Assembly (NCBI RefSeq): GCF_021739025.1
Contig: NZ_JAKKOT010000001.1
Location: 170,586 to 234,585 of the forward strand
Direction of reading: 5' to 3'
Origin: Gordonia liuliyuniae
Lineage (GTDB): Bacteria; Actinomycetota; Actinomycetes; Mycobacteriales; Mycobacteriaceae
DNA length: 64,000 nucleotides
Shown: in pieces, positions 45,483 through 57,876 of the stretch
Position numbering within the stretch: the first letter of the stretch is position 1
Layout: each line of letters starts with the position of its first letter
Translations under genes and position numbers: made by a program
The notes under the pieces: generated by a model
Told to the model about the DNA's origin: nothing
The model's database searches: none
Seen by the model: the letters and a program-made list of their open reading frames with translations, nothing else

Positions 45483-45851
45483 ATGACCACTGCGCACTTC
45501 GACACGACATACGCTCCCACCGGCGCGATCGCCTTGGAGGCCTTCCAGTTCGAGCACGGCCGCGCCGACACGATCCACTGCACCGCCGACATCCGGATCG
45601 CGCACCGAAAGATCAGATTGAGCGCGACGGCGTCCGGCGTCATCGGCGCAATGACTTCGATGCTCTACGACATCGATGCAGGCGTCGAGATCGTCGCGCT
45701 CTCCCAGCAGGTCGACGATGACGAGGTCACAACCTATCTGCGGTGCAATGCCGACGGCCGACGCTGCTGGTCGTACGGGATCGCCGGCACCGCAGACGAA
45801 TCCGCGGTCGCCGCACTGATCTCCGGGGCCAACCAGCTGTCGAAGCGCTGA
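45483..45851 (+). CDS. Stand-alone LeuA regulatory-domain-like protein
   Basis: This 122-residue protein (MTTAHFDTTYAPTGAIALEA, ...TYLRCNADGRRCWSYGIAGT, ADESAVAALISGANQ) matches the C-terminal allosteric domain of 2-isopropylmalate synthase, where leucine binds. There is no catalytic barrel. It might sense leucine or bind LeuA in trans; that is inference. GGGAGG precedes ATG 45483; an ATG at 45450 is possible. A 250-bp leader with a hairpin lies upstream. Confidence 0.6.
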   Translation: MTTAHFDTTYAPTGAIALEAFQFEHGRADTIHCTADIRIAHRKIRLSATASGVIGAMTSMLYDIDAGVEIVALSQQVDDDEVTTYLRCNADGRRCWSYGIAGTADESAVAALISGANQLSKR

Positions 45852-45863
45852 GGATCTCGGCGT

Positions 45864-46349
45864 TCAGCCGAGCCGATCGACCAGGCCCGGCCAGGCAGCG
45901 GCCAGCCCTGGATGCAGCGGAAGCTCTGCGACTTTCGCGGTCGGCACCCAGCGCAGCTCGGTCGACTCGCCGTTCGGAGTGGTCGCGATCGGAGACGCAG
46001 CCTCGGCGAGCACCGTCGTGTACGTCCACCCGCTGGACGCTCGATGCGTGACTATCGCGTCGACCACGTCGAGGTCGTCGACCGAGATGCCCGCCTCTTC
46101 GAAGGCTTCCCGGACCGCGGCCTGCTCGACCGTCTCGTGTGAGTCGCGGGCACCGCCCGGCAGCCCCCAGGTTCCGCCCTGATGCGACCAGATCGCGCGG
46201 TGCTGCAGCAGCACGGCGACACCCTCGTCGGTCGCAGCGGTCAGCAGGAGTCCGGCGGCGCCGTGCCGTCCCCAGTACCGCTGTCCATCGGCGTCGAAGA
46301 CCCAGCCGTCGCCGTCTCCCTGCACGCTGTCGTCTCCCTGCGGTCGCAT
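45864..46349 (-). CDS. mutT3: Nudix hydrolase, MutT3-like
   Basis: This 161-residue protein carries a complete Nudix box, GGARDSHETVEQAAVREAFE followed by EAG, preceded by WGLPGGA. It likely hydrolyses oxidised or non-canonical nucleotides. It is divergent from the glnX operon, as in Mycobacterium where it neighbours the same genes. Confidence 0.85.
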   Translation of the reverse strand: MRPQGDDSVQGDGDGWVFDADGQRYWGRHGAAGLLLTAATDEGVAVLLQHRAIWSHQGGTWGLPGGARDSHETVEQAAVREAFEEAGISVDDLDVVDAIVTHRASSGWTYTTVLAEAASPIATTPNGESTELRWVPTAKVAELPLHPGLAAAWPGLVDRLG

Positions 46350-46470
46350 GTCGATGATCTCGCTGTCGTCGGCATGAACCCGACGACTCGCCCCTCACCG
46401 TACCGGGTGTTGCCCACTGACCACAGGCACGACGACTAGGCTGAAAAGCGACCCAAATGAAGGGAATGTC

Positions 46471-47918
46471 GTGACCGGGCAGGTTTCGGGAGTGCGTTCG
46501 GCACTCACGCATGCCGGTCGCACGGTCATCCCGGATCGGGGCAACCCCGGCCCCACCCTTCGCCAGGTGATCGCCGACCGCCGCGAACTCGCTGCCATGA
46601 CTCGCGAACGAGTCAGCTCGCCCCTCGTCGCCTTCCGCTTCTACGCGACGACGACGCCGGGCAAACTCGTCATCATCCTGCTCGCGATGGTCCTGGCCTG
46701 CACACTCACCGGTTGGTACTCGTCCGCGTCGTTGACCACCCGCAGCGAGACGCTCTCGTCGTTGATCGACCGGAGCGAACCTCAGGCAGAAGCCGCCGAG
46801 ACGCTGTACAGCTCGCTGTCGGTGGCCGACGCGTCCGCGAACTCGGCGTTCATCTCCGGTGGCCGCGAATCGCCCGAGCTGCGCGCCTCGTTCACCGACT
46901 CCATCGCCACCGCGTCCACCGCGCTGATCGCGGCGACCGACGGCTACCGCGACGACGCCTCCGCGCACACCGACGACGAAGAGGGTGCTCGCGCCGATCT
47001 CAACACGCTGGCCGTCAAGATCCCCGAGTACACCGGACTCGTCGAGACCGCGCGGACCAACAATCGGCTGGGCTATCCCGTTGGGTCGGCGTACCTGACC
47101 GTCGCGTCGACGCTCATGCAGGACACGATTCTTCCTGCGGCACAACGGCTCTACGAGCAGAGGTCGGCGGCCATCTCTGAGCCGCAACGCACCCTGACCG
47201 TCCCGCCGTGGGGGGTGTACGTCGCACTGCTCCTAATCATCATCATGCTCGTCGGGACCGGACGTTATCTGGCGCGCCGCACGCGTCGCCACTTCAACAT
47301 CGGTCTGATCGCCGCGCTGACGGCACTCGGGCTCGGCACCGTCTGGCTACTCGTGTCCGGCCTGACGTCGGTCGCCGCCGCGAACACGGCGAAGGAGTCC
47401 GGGGCCGACCCGCTGCACACGCTGACCAGCATGCGGATCCTCACGCAGCAGGCCCGCTCGGCCGAGACACTGTCGTTGGTGCGCCGATCCGACCCCGGAG
47501 AGCTGGACCGCATGTTCGAGACGTCGATGGCCCAGATCGTCGCCCGCGCCGACGACCTCCAGGGGTCGGCCGAACTCGACGACGACGCGGGTATCACCGA
47601 TCCGCTCGACGATGTGAAGTCGGCGGTCGGACGCTGGCGGTCGGCACACTCCGAGGTCGGCAGACTACTGACCGCCGGAGACTTCACCAGCGCCCGCTCA
47701 CTCACTGTCGGCGACGGCGCGATCAGCACCGCCACCGGCTACAGCGAAGCGAACGAGGCCCTCGTCGAAGCTATCGCCGAGGCGCGCTCGACCTTCCGCA
47801 CCAACATCAACACCGCCCAGCGGGTGCTCGGATTCACCGGTACCGGGATCGCCGTACTGTGTGGTGTAGCAGCCATCGCCGTGTTCGGCGGCCTGTTCCC
47901 GCGGATCCGGGAGTACCG

Positions 47919-47922
<4 letters not shown>
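46471..47922 (+). CDS. glnX: GlnX-like membrane protein of the PknG pathway
   Basis: This 483-residue protein has transmembrane segments near residues 65-85, 245-265, 275-295 and 460-480, with two external helical domains (about 90-240 and 300-455) of a methyl-accepting or nitrate-sensor style. It is the homolog of Rv0412c. In Corynebacterium and Mycobacterium GlnX passes a signal from the periplasmic binding protein GlnH to kinase PknG. The GTG start gives the family N-terminus. It overlaps glnH by four bases (ATGA). Confidence 0.85.
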
Positions 47923-51310
<3,388 letters not shown>

Positions 51311-51322
51311 TGTCGCGTGGCG

Positions 51323-52408
51323 TTAGAACCGGATCGACACCGGCTCCGCTCCGGACAGCGACAACGCGGCCAGCGATGTCGGGGCGATGCCGTCGCGGAA
51401 CGTGGCGCGCACGCCCGAGACGTCGGCGCTTTTCGCGAGCCGCGAAGCCTGTGCCTTCGTCAGGTGCAAGTCCGCGACGTCGATGCGACGCAGGCGGTCG
51501 TCGCCGTTCATGTCGGTCGACGACGTCTTCATCGACAGCACTGCGCGCGTCCCGTTCACGCGGATGACCGGATCGGCGAGAGCGATCTCGAGCAGGTGGA
51601 ACCGCGTATAGACGACGGCGGTGCCGTGGAACCGGAGTTCGCCTCGACCGTTTCTGATCGTGTTGTCGGCGAGTTCGAACGTCATGTCCCCACGGTCGTC
51701 GACGTCGGCTCCGTCCTTGCCGGACACTGTGCCTTCGGTGGCCTCGACCGCGTCGGCGAAGGTCGACGAGTATCCCCAGACGAGGTTCTGTTCCGCAGGC
51801 TTCGGCGTGTTCGGGCCCGGTGTGGTCGAGTAGTTGATCGGGACGTACTTCTCCTGCGCGGCGTTGACTGCGTTCGCGGCCCCGTACGTGTAGACGCCCC
51901 ACCGCTTGTTCGCAGGCGCCTTCTCCGGGGTGGCGAGTGTCAGACGCGCGGTGAACTGGCCTTTCGCGTCGAGTGGGACCCATCCTTCGCGTACGGTGCG
52001 ACGCAGATCGAACGGCACGTCCGGGACCTTGTTGAGTGCGGCGCGCGACAGCGCCCACTTTGTCTTACTGCGGGTCTCGGCGCGCGACGACGTCGGCGCT
52101 CCCTTGGAGGGCTGCCACACCGGCGCGAAACCGCCGAAGGTCACGAAGGTGCCGTGCGGGACGCCCGGCGGGACGGGGACCGGCAGACCGGACGTGTTGG
52201 CGGCGGGATCGAAACCGGTGCCCTTCACGACCACCTGGTCGCCGGGATGCAACTCGGTGTCTCCGACCGGAGTCGTGCCGTCGGCCAGGTAGACGCTGAT
52301 CGCCGGCGTGAAACGTTGCGCATGCGCCGCCCCGACACCGACCACGCTCCCGGCAAGAGCGCACAGCGCGACGACGAACATGACGACGAGACCACGTAAA
52401 CGAGACAT
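51323..52408 (-). CDS. Secreted HtaA-domain protein
   Basis: This 361-residue exported protein has a signal peptide (MSRLRGLVVMFVVALCALAG, cleaved after AAHA). The C-terminal part (LVWGYSSTFADAVEATEGTV, MTFELADNTIRNGRGELRFH, VVYTRFHLLEIALADPVIRV) fits the HtaA domain. HtaA proteins of corynebacteria bind heme at the cell surface for iron supply. An IdeR/DtxR-like box abuts the start codon, in line with iron control. The N-terminal half has an Ig-like feel. No heme ABC genes are adjacent. Confidence 0.75.
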   Translation of the reverse strand: MSRLRGLVVMFVVALCALAGSVVGVGAAHAQRFTPAISVYLADGTTPVGDTELHPGDQVVVKGTGFDPAANTSGLPVPVPPGVPHGTFVTFGGFAPVWQPSKGAPTSSRAETRSKTKWALSRAALNKVPDVPFDLRRTVREGWVPLDAKGQFTARLTLATPEKAPANKRWGVYTYGAANAVNAAQEKYVPINYSTTPGPNTPKPAEQNLVWGYSSTFADAVEATEGTVSGKDGADVDDRGDMTFELADNTIRNGRGELRFHGTAVVYTRFHLLEIALADPVIRVNGTRAVLSMKTSSTDMNGDDRLRRIDVADLHLTKAQASRLAKSADVSGVRATFRDGIAPTSLAALSLSGAEPVSIRF

Positions 52409-52427
52409 AAAGCTGAGCCTAACCTAT
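52409..52427 (-). promoter_or_regulatory. IdeR/DtxR-like iron box
   Basis: On the minus strand the 19-mer ATAGGTTAGGCTCAGCTTT matches the consensus TTAGGTTAGGCTAACCTAA at 14 of 19 positions, with the left half nearly perfect. It sits immediately upstream of the ATG of the HtaA protein, so repressor binding would block transcription start or a leaderless transcript. Confidence 0.6.
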
Positions 52428-52514
52428 GGACCCACGTTTCCGATTCGGCCTTTAGTCCCGTGTTGTGCCGAAATGTTCAAGAGACTCAAGCGGCTCGGCG
52501 AGCAGAATCGAACC

Positions 52515-52907
52515 ATGAGTACACGCAAAGACATGAACATCTGGCCCAGCGTCACCTGCAACGACCCTCTCGCCGAACGGGACTGGCTCGCTCGGCTCGG
52601 CTTCGAACCCGGCGTCCTCGTCGAGGGCGACGGCTCCGGTGAGGTGTTCCATTCGGAGATGCTGTGGCCCACCGGCGGCCGGGTCATGGTCAGCTCGGCG
52701 GCCAAGACCGATTCGACGTTCGCCACTCCCGTCGGAAGCACGAGCGTCTACGTCGTCGTCTCCGATCCGGACGCTGTGTACGCGCGCGCCACCGATCTCG
52801 GCGCGAAGCTGGTGCGGGACATGGCGGAAGAGGATTATGGGTCGCGGGGCTTCTCCATCGCCGACCCGGAGGGCAATCTGTGGAGTTTCGGGACGTACGC
52901 GGGCTGA
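52515..52907 (+). CDS. VOC-family (glyoxalase-fold) protein
   Basis: This 130-residue protein (MNIWPSVTCNDPLAERDWLA, GSTSVYVVVSDPDAVYARAT, RGFSIADPEGNLWSFGTY) has the paired beta-alpha-beta-beta-beta units of the vicinal oxygen chelate fold. Many relatives are thiol-adduct or antibiotic-resistance enzymes; the substrate is unknown. The AraC gene begins within its last 28 bases. Confidence 0.8.
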   Translation: MSTRKDMNIWPSVTCNDPLAERDWLARLGFEPGVLVEGDGSGEVFHSEMLWPTGGRVMVSSAAKTDSTFATPVGSTSVYVVVSDPDAVYARATDLGAKLVRDMAEEDYGSRGFSIADPEGNLWSFGTYAG

Positions 52908-53737
52908 CCGGCAGGCTGTGCCGGGCGGGCGTCCTCGTCACGCCGTACGACATCAGGGGCGCTCGCCCCGGCACTCACCTGGGCATTCCGTCACCGACGG
53001 TCACACTGATCGTCGATCTGCGCGACGGGCTTCTCCTCACCGGGCCCGGCCTGGCTCGACCGACGAGCTTCCGCTGCGGCATCGGCGAACTGCACCTCGA
53101 ATCGTTCACGATCCATCACGACGGAGCCCAGGTGGGCGTGCAGCTCGATCTCACCCCCGGCGCGGTGCGGCGATTGTTCGGCGTCCCCGTCGGATCGCTG
53201 GCGTCGATGCTCGAACTCGACCATCTCGACGCCGCGTTCGCCTCGCGGCTCCGTGATGCGGTCGGCTCCGTGCCCCACGATGCACGCAGCGCGGTGGCGA
53301 CCGACCTCCTCAGTGCGCAGCTGGGTGATGCCGCCGGCACCCCGACCGGAGTCGACCCCGATGCCGTCCGCACGTGGCAGCGGATCCTGCGGTCGAACGG
53401 TCGTGTGACCGTCTCCGAACTGGTCGAGCAGTCGGGCTGGTCGGCTCGACGTCTGACCGGCGTGTTCACCGCAGAATTCGGGATGGGCCCTAAGCAGGCG
53501 GCGCGCCTGGTCCGCTTCGACACGGCCCGGCACGCGATCGACTCGGGCCGCGCCCCGAGCGACGTCGCCGCCGACTGCGGCTTCGCCGACCAGGCGCACA
53601 TGTCACGCGAGTTCACCGCGTTCACCGGTCTCCCGCCGACGCAGTACCTGATCGAACGCGACAGCGACTTCCTCGTCGCCGATCACGCCGACGAACCCGC
53701 CCGACCTACACCTATACCGACCAGCATCACCGTATAG
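52880..53737 (+). CDS. AraC-family regulator coupled to VOC protein
   Basis: This 285-residue protein ends in a double helix-turn-helix (RVTVSELVEQSGWSARRLTG, DVAADCGFADQAHMSREFTA, FTGLPPTQYL). The N-terminal domain resembles the DUF6597 type. GTG 52880 has GGAGGG six bases upstream and overlaps the VOC gene. A VOC/AraC pair occurs again at 57014-57872. The last codons overlap a 60-nt inverted repeat. Confidence 0.8.
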   Translation: MEFRDVRGLTGRLCRAGVLVTPYDIRGARPGTHLGIPSPTVTLIVDLRDGLLLTGPGLARPTSFRCGIGELHLESFTIHHDGAQVGVQLDLTPGAVRRLFGVPVGSLASMLELDHLDAAFASRLRDAVGSVPHDARSAVATDLLSAQLGDAAGTPTGVDPDAVRTWQRILRSNGRVTVSELVEQSGWSARRLTGVFTAEFGMGPKQAARLVRFDTARHAIDSGRAPSDVAADCGFADQAHMSREFTAFTGLPPTQYLIERDSDFLVADHADEPARPTPIPTSITV

Positions 53738-53764
53738 CCGACTGTCCCGCCGTATAGGTGTAGG
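53705..53764. repeat. 60-nt inverted-repeat element (copy B)
   Basis: CCTACACCTATAC and GTATAGGTGTAGG form a perfect 13-bp inverted repeat with a 34-nt spacer, overlapping the 3' end of the AraC gene and the convergent gap. Its outer eight bases and total length equal those of the element at 32735-32794. Confidence 0.55.
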
Positions 53765-53780
53765 TTCTCCGCGCCGAACG

Positions 53781-54848
53781 CTACTTCTCGATTCTGTTCC
53801 CGTCCGAGTCCCAGTGCTCGGCGACCTTCTTGCTTGGTTGGACGCGGGGCGGCTCGCCCGGCATCTTCGGGTACGACGGCGGGTACGGCAGGTCACCGAG
53901 CCCGTCGGTGTCGTCACGCTGGACCATCTCCAGCAGCGGTTCCAGCCCGGCCGCACAGTCGGCGATGTCTGCCCACGGGTCGTCGCGTCGTTCGAGTAGC
54001 CCGGGCACCGTCGCGATAGTCAGGTCGTCGGGGTCGACGTCGGCGAGCTCGTCCCACGTCAACGGCGTCGACACCCGTGCGATCGGCGACTTCCGCACCG
54101 AATAAGGTGCGGCCATCGACCGGTCGCGGGCGTTCTGGTTGTAGTCGATGAAGATCCGGTCGCCACGATCCTCTTTCCACCACGAGGTGGTGAACAGGTC
54201 GGGTGCACGACGCTCCAGCTCCCGCCCGAACGCGATCACGGCGCGACGTGTCGCGATGAAGTCCCACTCGGCACGGATCGGCACGAACACGTGGATCCCG
54301 CGGCTACCCGAGGTCTTTACAAAACCCGTGCATCCGAGTTCGTCCAGGAGCGGGCGGACGTACTCGATCGCGGCGGCCCGCACGTCATCGAAGCCGCGGC
54401 CGTCGGTCGGATCGAGGTCGATGCGCAGTTGATCTGGGTGGTCGTTGTCCGGATCGACGGTCGGCCAGGTGTGGAAGGTGACCGTTCCCAGATTGGCCGC
54501 CCACACGATGTCCGCAGGGATCCGCGGACAGAACGCCTGCCCGGTCCGCTTGGACGGGAAGACGATCTTCGTGGACTCGACGTGGCCGGGATGGTACTTC
54601 GTCAGATGCTTCTGGTAGATCTCGTCGCCCTCGACGCCGTCGGGAAACCGCTGCAGAAATGTGGGCCGCCCGGCGACAGCGTCCAGCAGTGGGCCCGTCG
54701 TCACCATGGTCCGGTAGTAGTCGACGAGGTCGCCTTTGCGCCCGCCGTCCTCACCGAGCTCGGGGAAGTAGATCTTGTCCGGGTTGCTGAGTTTCACCTC
54801 GACTCCGTCGACGTCGAGCATGAGCGGTTTCGGCTTCGAACTGGCCAT
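53781..54848 (-). CDS. LigD-type polymerase/primase domain protein
   Basis: This 355-residue protein is the stand-alone polymerase (AEP primase) domain of bacterial non-homologous end joining. Motifs include YYRTMVTTGPLLDAVAGRPT, the metal-binding Asp pair in LRIDLDPTDG, the SGSRGIHVFVP box and RIFIDYNQNARDRS. ATG 54848 shares a base with the stop of the ligase gene, so both are made together. A separate phosphoesterase domain and Ku are not in the window. Confidence 0.9.
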   Translation of the reverse strand: MASSKPKPLMLDVDGVEVKLSNPDKIYFPELGEDGGRKGDLVDYYRTMVTTGPLLDAVAGRPTFLQRFPDGVEGDEIYQKHLTKYHPGHVESTKIVFPSKRTGQAFCPRIPADIVWAANLGTVTFHTWPTVDPDNDHPDQLRIDLDPTDGRGFDDVRAAAIEYVRPLLDELGCTGFVKTSGSRGIHVFVPIRAEWDFIATRRAVIAFGRELERRAPDLFTTSWWKEDRGDRIFIDYNQNARDRSMAAPYSVRKSPIARVSTPLTWDELADVDPDDLTIATVPGLLERRDDPWADIADCAAGLEPLLEMVQRDDTDGLGDLPYPPSYPKMPGEPPRVQPSKKVAEHWDSDGNRIEK

Positions 54849-55891
54849 CACGAACCTTCCAGGACGTCGTGGACGTCGTAGGTGAGCGGGACTTCGAGTT
54901 GTTCGTATCCGCAACTGACCGGATCACGATCGGGTCGCCATCGCAGGAACTTGACGGTGTGCCGGAAGCGACCGTTCTCCATCTGGTCGTACGCGACTTC
55001 GACGACGAGTTCGCGTCGGATCGGAATCCACTCCCCGTTGCCCGCCGACCGCCACCGCGACACCTCGCCCTGCGCGACGTTGTCGGGGTCCAGGCGCATC
55101 GGCTCGAACATCTCCTGCAGTTCGATCCGCTTTTTGTCGGCGAACGCACTCGATCCGCCGACCATCCGGACTTCGCCGTCGTCGCCGTACAGCCCGAGGA
55201 GCATCGATCCGAGTCCGGTCCCACTCTTGTGGACGCGGTATCCGAGGACCACGCAGTCGGCGGTCCGCTTGTGCTTGACCTTGACCATCTCGCGTTTGTT
55301 CGGCACGTAGAGCCCGTCGAGACGTTTGGCGACGACACCGTCGAGGCCTGCGCCTTCGAAGGCGCTGAACCAGTCCCGCGCGACGGCCGAATCCTGGGTC
55401 ACCCGGCTGACCTGTAACGATCCGCCCGGCGCGATGGCGTGACGCAGCGCGTCGCGGCGCCTCGGAAACGGTTCGCCGGTCAGGTCGGCGTCGCCGAGTG
55501 CGAGAGCGTCGAATCCGATGAAGGTCGCGGGGGTCTCGCCGGCGAGCTTCTCGATGCGCGACGCCGCCGGATGGATGCGCTGGCTCAGCGAATCCCAGTC
55601 GAGCCTGCGAACGCCGCCGATCTCGCGGACCACACCGACTTCGCCGTCGACGACCACCCGCTCGGGCAGTTCGGCGCGGGCGGCGTCCACGAGTTCGGGG
55701 AAGTAGCGGGCGAGGTCCTTGCCGCTGCGCGAGACGACGACGACCTCGTCGCCGTCACGAAAGATCAACGCGCGGAATCCGTCCCACTTCGGTTCGTACG
55801 ACCACACCGGCCCGGCGTCTGGTTGCTCGGGCACCGCGGCGACGGCTTTCGCGAGCATCGGCGCGACAGGCGGATTGATCGGGAGGTCCAC
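54848..55891 (-). CDS. ligC: ATP-dependent DNA ligase (LigC type)
   Basis: This 347-residue ligase has the adenylated Lys in SYEPKWDGFRAL, motif III FIGFDALAL, motif IV GLDGVVAKR and motif V VKVKHKRTADCVV. An OB-fold C-terminal domain follows. The GTG start giving DLPINPPVAPMLAKA matches the family N-terminus; an upstream GTG 5 codons earlier is possible. It acts in double-strand break and gap repair with the polymerase encoded directly downstream. Confidence 0.9.
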   Translation of the reverse strand: MDLPINPPVAPMLAKAVAAVPEQPDAGPVWSYEPKWDGFRALIFRDGDEVVVVSRSGKDLARYFPELVDAARAELPERVVVDGEVGVVREIGGVRRLDWDSLSQRIHPAASRIEKLAGETPATFIGFDALALGDADLTGEPFPRRRDALRHAIAPGGSLQVSRVTQDSAVARDWFSAFEGAGLDGVVAKRLDGLYVPNKREMVKVKHKRTADCVVLGYRVHKSGTGLGSMLLGLYGDDGEVRMVGGSSAFADKKRIELQEMFEPMRLDPDNVAQGEVSRWRSAGNGEWIPIRRELVVEVAYDQMENGRFRHTVKFLRWRPDRDPVSCGYEQLEVPLTYDVHDVLEGS

Positions 55892-56115
55892 TCGTTCATC
55901 GTCCACGACGCCACCGACAAGAGCAACGGGTTTCGGGTGCCGCACATCACCGCTGCGCCGCTGATTCGTCGCCCCCGCGTCACGGCGCCGACACCGCGGG
56001 GCCATCGGGCACTCGTACTGTCGGTTCTCCCTCCGTCGCTGCTCGAGGTCGCCTGACTAGGTTCCCGCCCCGACTGTGTTCCACACCGCCGTGGACCGTG
56101 CTTTACGGTGGTGGC

Positions 56116-57027
56116 GTGGCCAACGACTTCGCTCCCGCAGGCCGGTTCGCGCCTTCTCCATCCGGCGACCTGCACATCGGGAATCTGCGGACAGCGGTGC
56201 TCGCGCAACTCTTCGCTCGATCGTCGAACCGCCGCTTCCTGATGCGCGTGGAAGACCTCGACCGTGTGCGTCCCGGAGCGAGGGAACGGCAACTCGCCGA
56301 CCTCGCCGCGATCGGGCTCGGGTGGGACGAACCGGTGACCCTGCAGAGCGCACGGTACGACGCGTACGCGTCGGTCATCGGCGGACTCGTCGCCGACGGC
56401 GACACCTTCGAATGCTTCTGCACTCGCCGCGAGATTTTGGACGCGCCGACGGCGCCGCACGCCCCGCAGGGGGCGTACCCGGGCACCTGCCGCGAGTTGA
56501 CCGAGGCCGAGCGCGCCGAACGGCGACGCATTCGCCCCGCGGCGATCCGTCTCCGTGCGGACGTCACCTCGTTCACGGTCACCGATATCTTGAACAGTGA
56601 GTTCACCGGAGACGTCGACGACTTCGTCCTGCAGCGCAACGACGGAACACCCGCCTACAACCTCGCGGTGGTCGTCGACGACGCGGCATCCGGCGTCGAC
56701 CAGGTGGTGCGCGGCGACGATCTGCTGGCATCCGCGCCTCGGCAGGCGTATCTGGCGACCCGGCTCGGCTATTCGCCGCCCGAGTACGCGCACGTCCCGA
56801 TGGTCCTCAACGCCGACCACAAGCGGCTCGCGAAACGCGACGGCGCGGTGACTCTCGCCGATCTCGCCGAGCGCGGTGTCGACGCGGTGTCGGTCCTGTC
56901 CATGATCGCCGTCTCGCTCGGGTTGGCCGATCAGGGCGAGACAGTCACGATGGACGCCCTCACCGAACGGTTCTCCCCGTCGGCCCTCCCCCGCGATCCG
57001 TGGATCTTTGAGGCTATCTCTGGTTGA
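56116..57027 (+). CDS. gluQ: Glutamyl-Q tRNA(Asp) synthetase
   Basis: This 303-residue truncated GluRS paralog lacks the anticodon-binding domain. It has FAPSPSGDLHIGN (HIGH motif), a zinc site around CFCTRREI and YPGTC, and KRLAKRDG (KMSKS motif). GluQ glutamylates queuosine 34 of tRNA(Asp). A tgt gene, which inserts the queuosine precursor, lies 2 kb away. It converges with a VOC gene, overlapping by 14 bases. Confidence 0.88.
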   Translation: MANDFAPAGRFAPSPSGDLHIGNLRTAVLAQLFARSSNRRFLMRVEDLDRVRPGARERQLADLAAIGLGWDEPVTLQSARYDAYASVIGGLVADGDTFECFCTRREILDAPTAPHAPQGAYPGTCRELTEAERAERRRIRPAAIRLRADVTSFTVTDILNSEFTGDVDDFVLQRNDGTPAYNLAVVVDDAASGVDQVVRGDDLLASAPRQAYLATRLGYSPPEYAHVPMVLNADHKRLAKRDGAVTLADLAERGVDAVSVLSMIAVSLGLADQGETVTMDALTERFSPSALPRDPWIFEAISG

Positions 57028-57418
57028 TGCGCAGCAGGTTTCCGGCGGGGTCACGGAAGGCGCAGTCGCGTACCCCATAGTCCTGGTCGGCGGGTTCGGC
57101 GATCACGTCGGCGCCTGCGGCGACGAGCCTGTCGAAGAGTGCGTCGAGGTCGTCGGTCGCGAGCGTAACCGCACCATACGACCCTTTCGCGATCAGATCG
57201 AGCACCACCGTGCGTTCCGTGTCGGTCACTCCGGGATCGACGACCGGCGGCTGCAGGACGATCGACGTCGGCGATCCGACGGGGCCGACGGTGATCCAGC
57301 GCATGTCGCCGTAGCCGACGTCGTTGCGGACTTCGAAGCCGAGCGCGTCGCGGTAGAAGGCGAGCGACGCGTCGGCGTCGACGTGCGGAAGGAACGTGTA
57401 ATGGATGTCGATGTTCAT
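57014..57418 (-). CDS. VOC-family protein (second VOC/AraC pair)
   Basis: This 134-residue glyoxalase-fold protein (MNIDIHYTFLPHVDADASLA, FYRDALGFEVRNDVGYG, DCAFRDPAGNLLRINQ) is like the bleomycin-resistance subgroup. It starts 10 bp after the AraC gene. Substrate unknown. Confidence 0.82.
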   Translation of the reverse strand: MNIDIHYTFLPHVDADASLAFYRDALGFEVRNDVGYGDMRWITVGPVGSPTSIVLQPPVVDPGVTDTERTVVLDLIAKGSYGAVTLATDDLDALFDRLVAAGADVIAEPADQDYGVRDCAFRDPAGNLLRINQR

Positions 57419-57428
57419 AGGAGCAAGG

Positions 57429-57872
57429 CTAAGCGGATCCGCGCGGATCCGCTTCTCGATTCCTGACCGGCCTGGCGGCCTGCCGAGCCAGACACGATGG
57501 GACACCTTCCAGGTCGCCGGCCATGTCGCGGCGGTACACACTCGGGGAGACGCCGACGAGCTCGGTGAAGCGGGTGCTGAACGTCCCCAACGACGACGAT
57601 CCGACCGCGAAGCACACTTCGGTCACCGACATGTCGCCGCGCCGCAGCAGTGTCATCGCGCGTTCGACGCGGCGCGTCATCAGATACGAGTACGGCGACT
57701 CGCCGTAGATGCGTTTGAACTCTCGACTCAAGTGGCCGGCCGACATGTAGGCTCCGCGCGCGAGCTCCTCCACGTCGAGCGGCTGATGGAACTCGCGGTC
57801 TATGCGGTCACGAACCTTTCGGATCGCGACGATGGCCTGGGTGCGGGCCGCCCGGTCGGCTGCGCTGGTCAC
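57429..57872 (-). CDS. Short AraC-family regulator
   Basis: This 147-residue protein is little more than the AraC DNA-binding domain (LDVEELARGAYMSAGHLSRE, FKRIYGESPYSYLMTRRVER, SVTEVCFAVGSSSLGTFSTR). It lacks a separate sensor domain. It begins 4 bp after the amino-acid-aldolase-like gene and is followed by the VOC gene, so all are cotranscribed with tgt. Confidence 0.8.
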   Translation of the reverse strand: MTSAADRAARTQAIVAIRKVRDRIDREFHQPLDVEELARGAYMSAGHLSREFKRIYGESPYSYLMTRRVERAMTLLRRGDMSVTEVCFAVGSSSLGTFSTRFTELVGVSPSVYRRDMAGDLEGVPSCLARQAARPVRNREADPRGSA

Positions 57873-57876
57873 GAAC

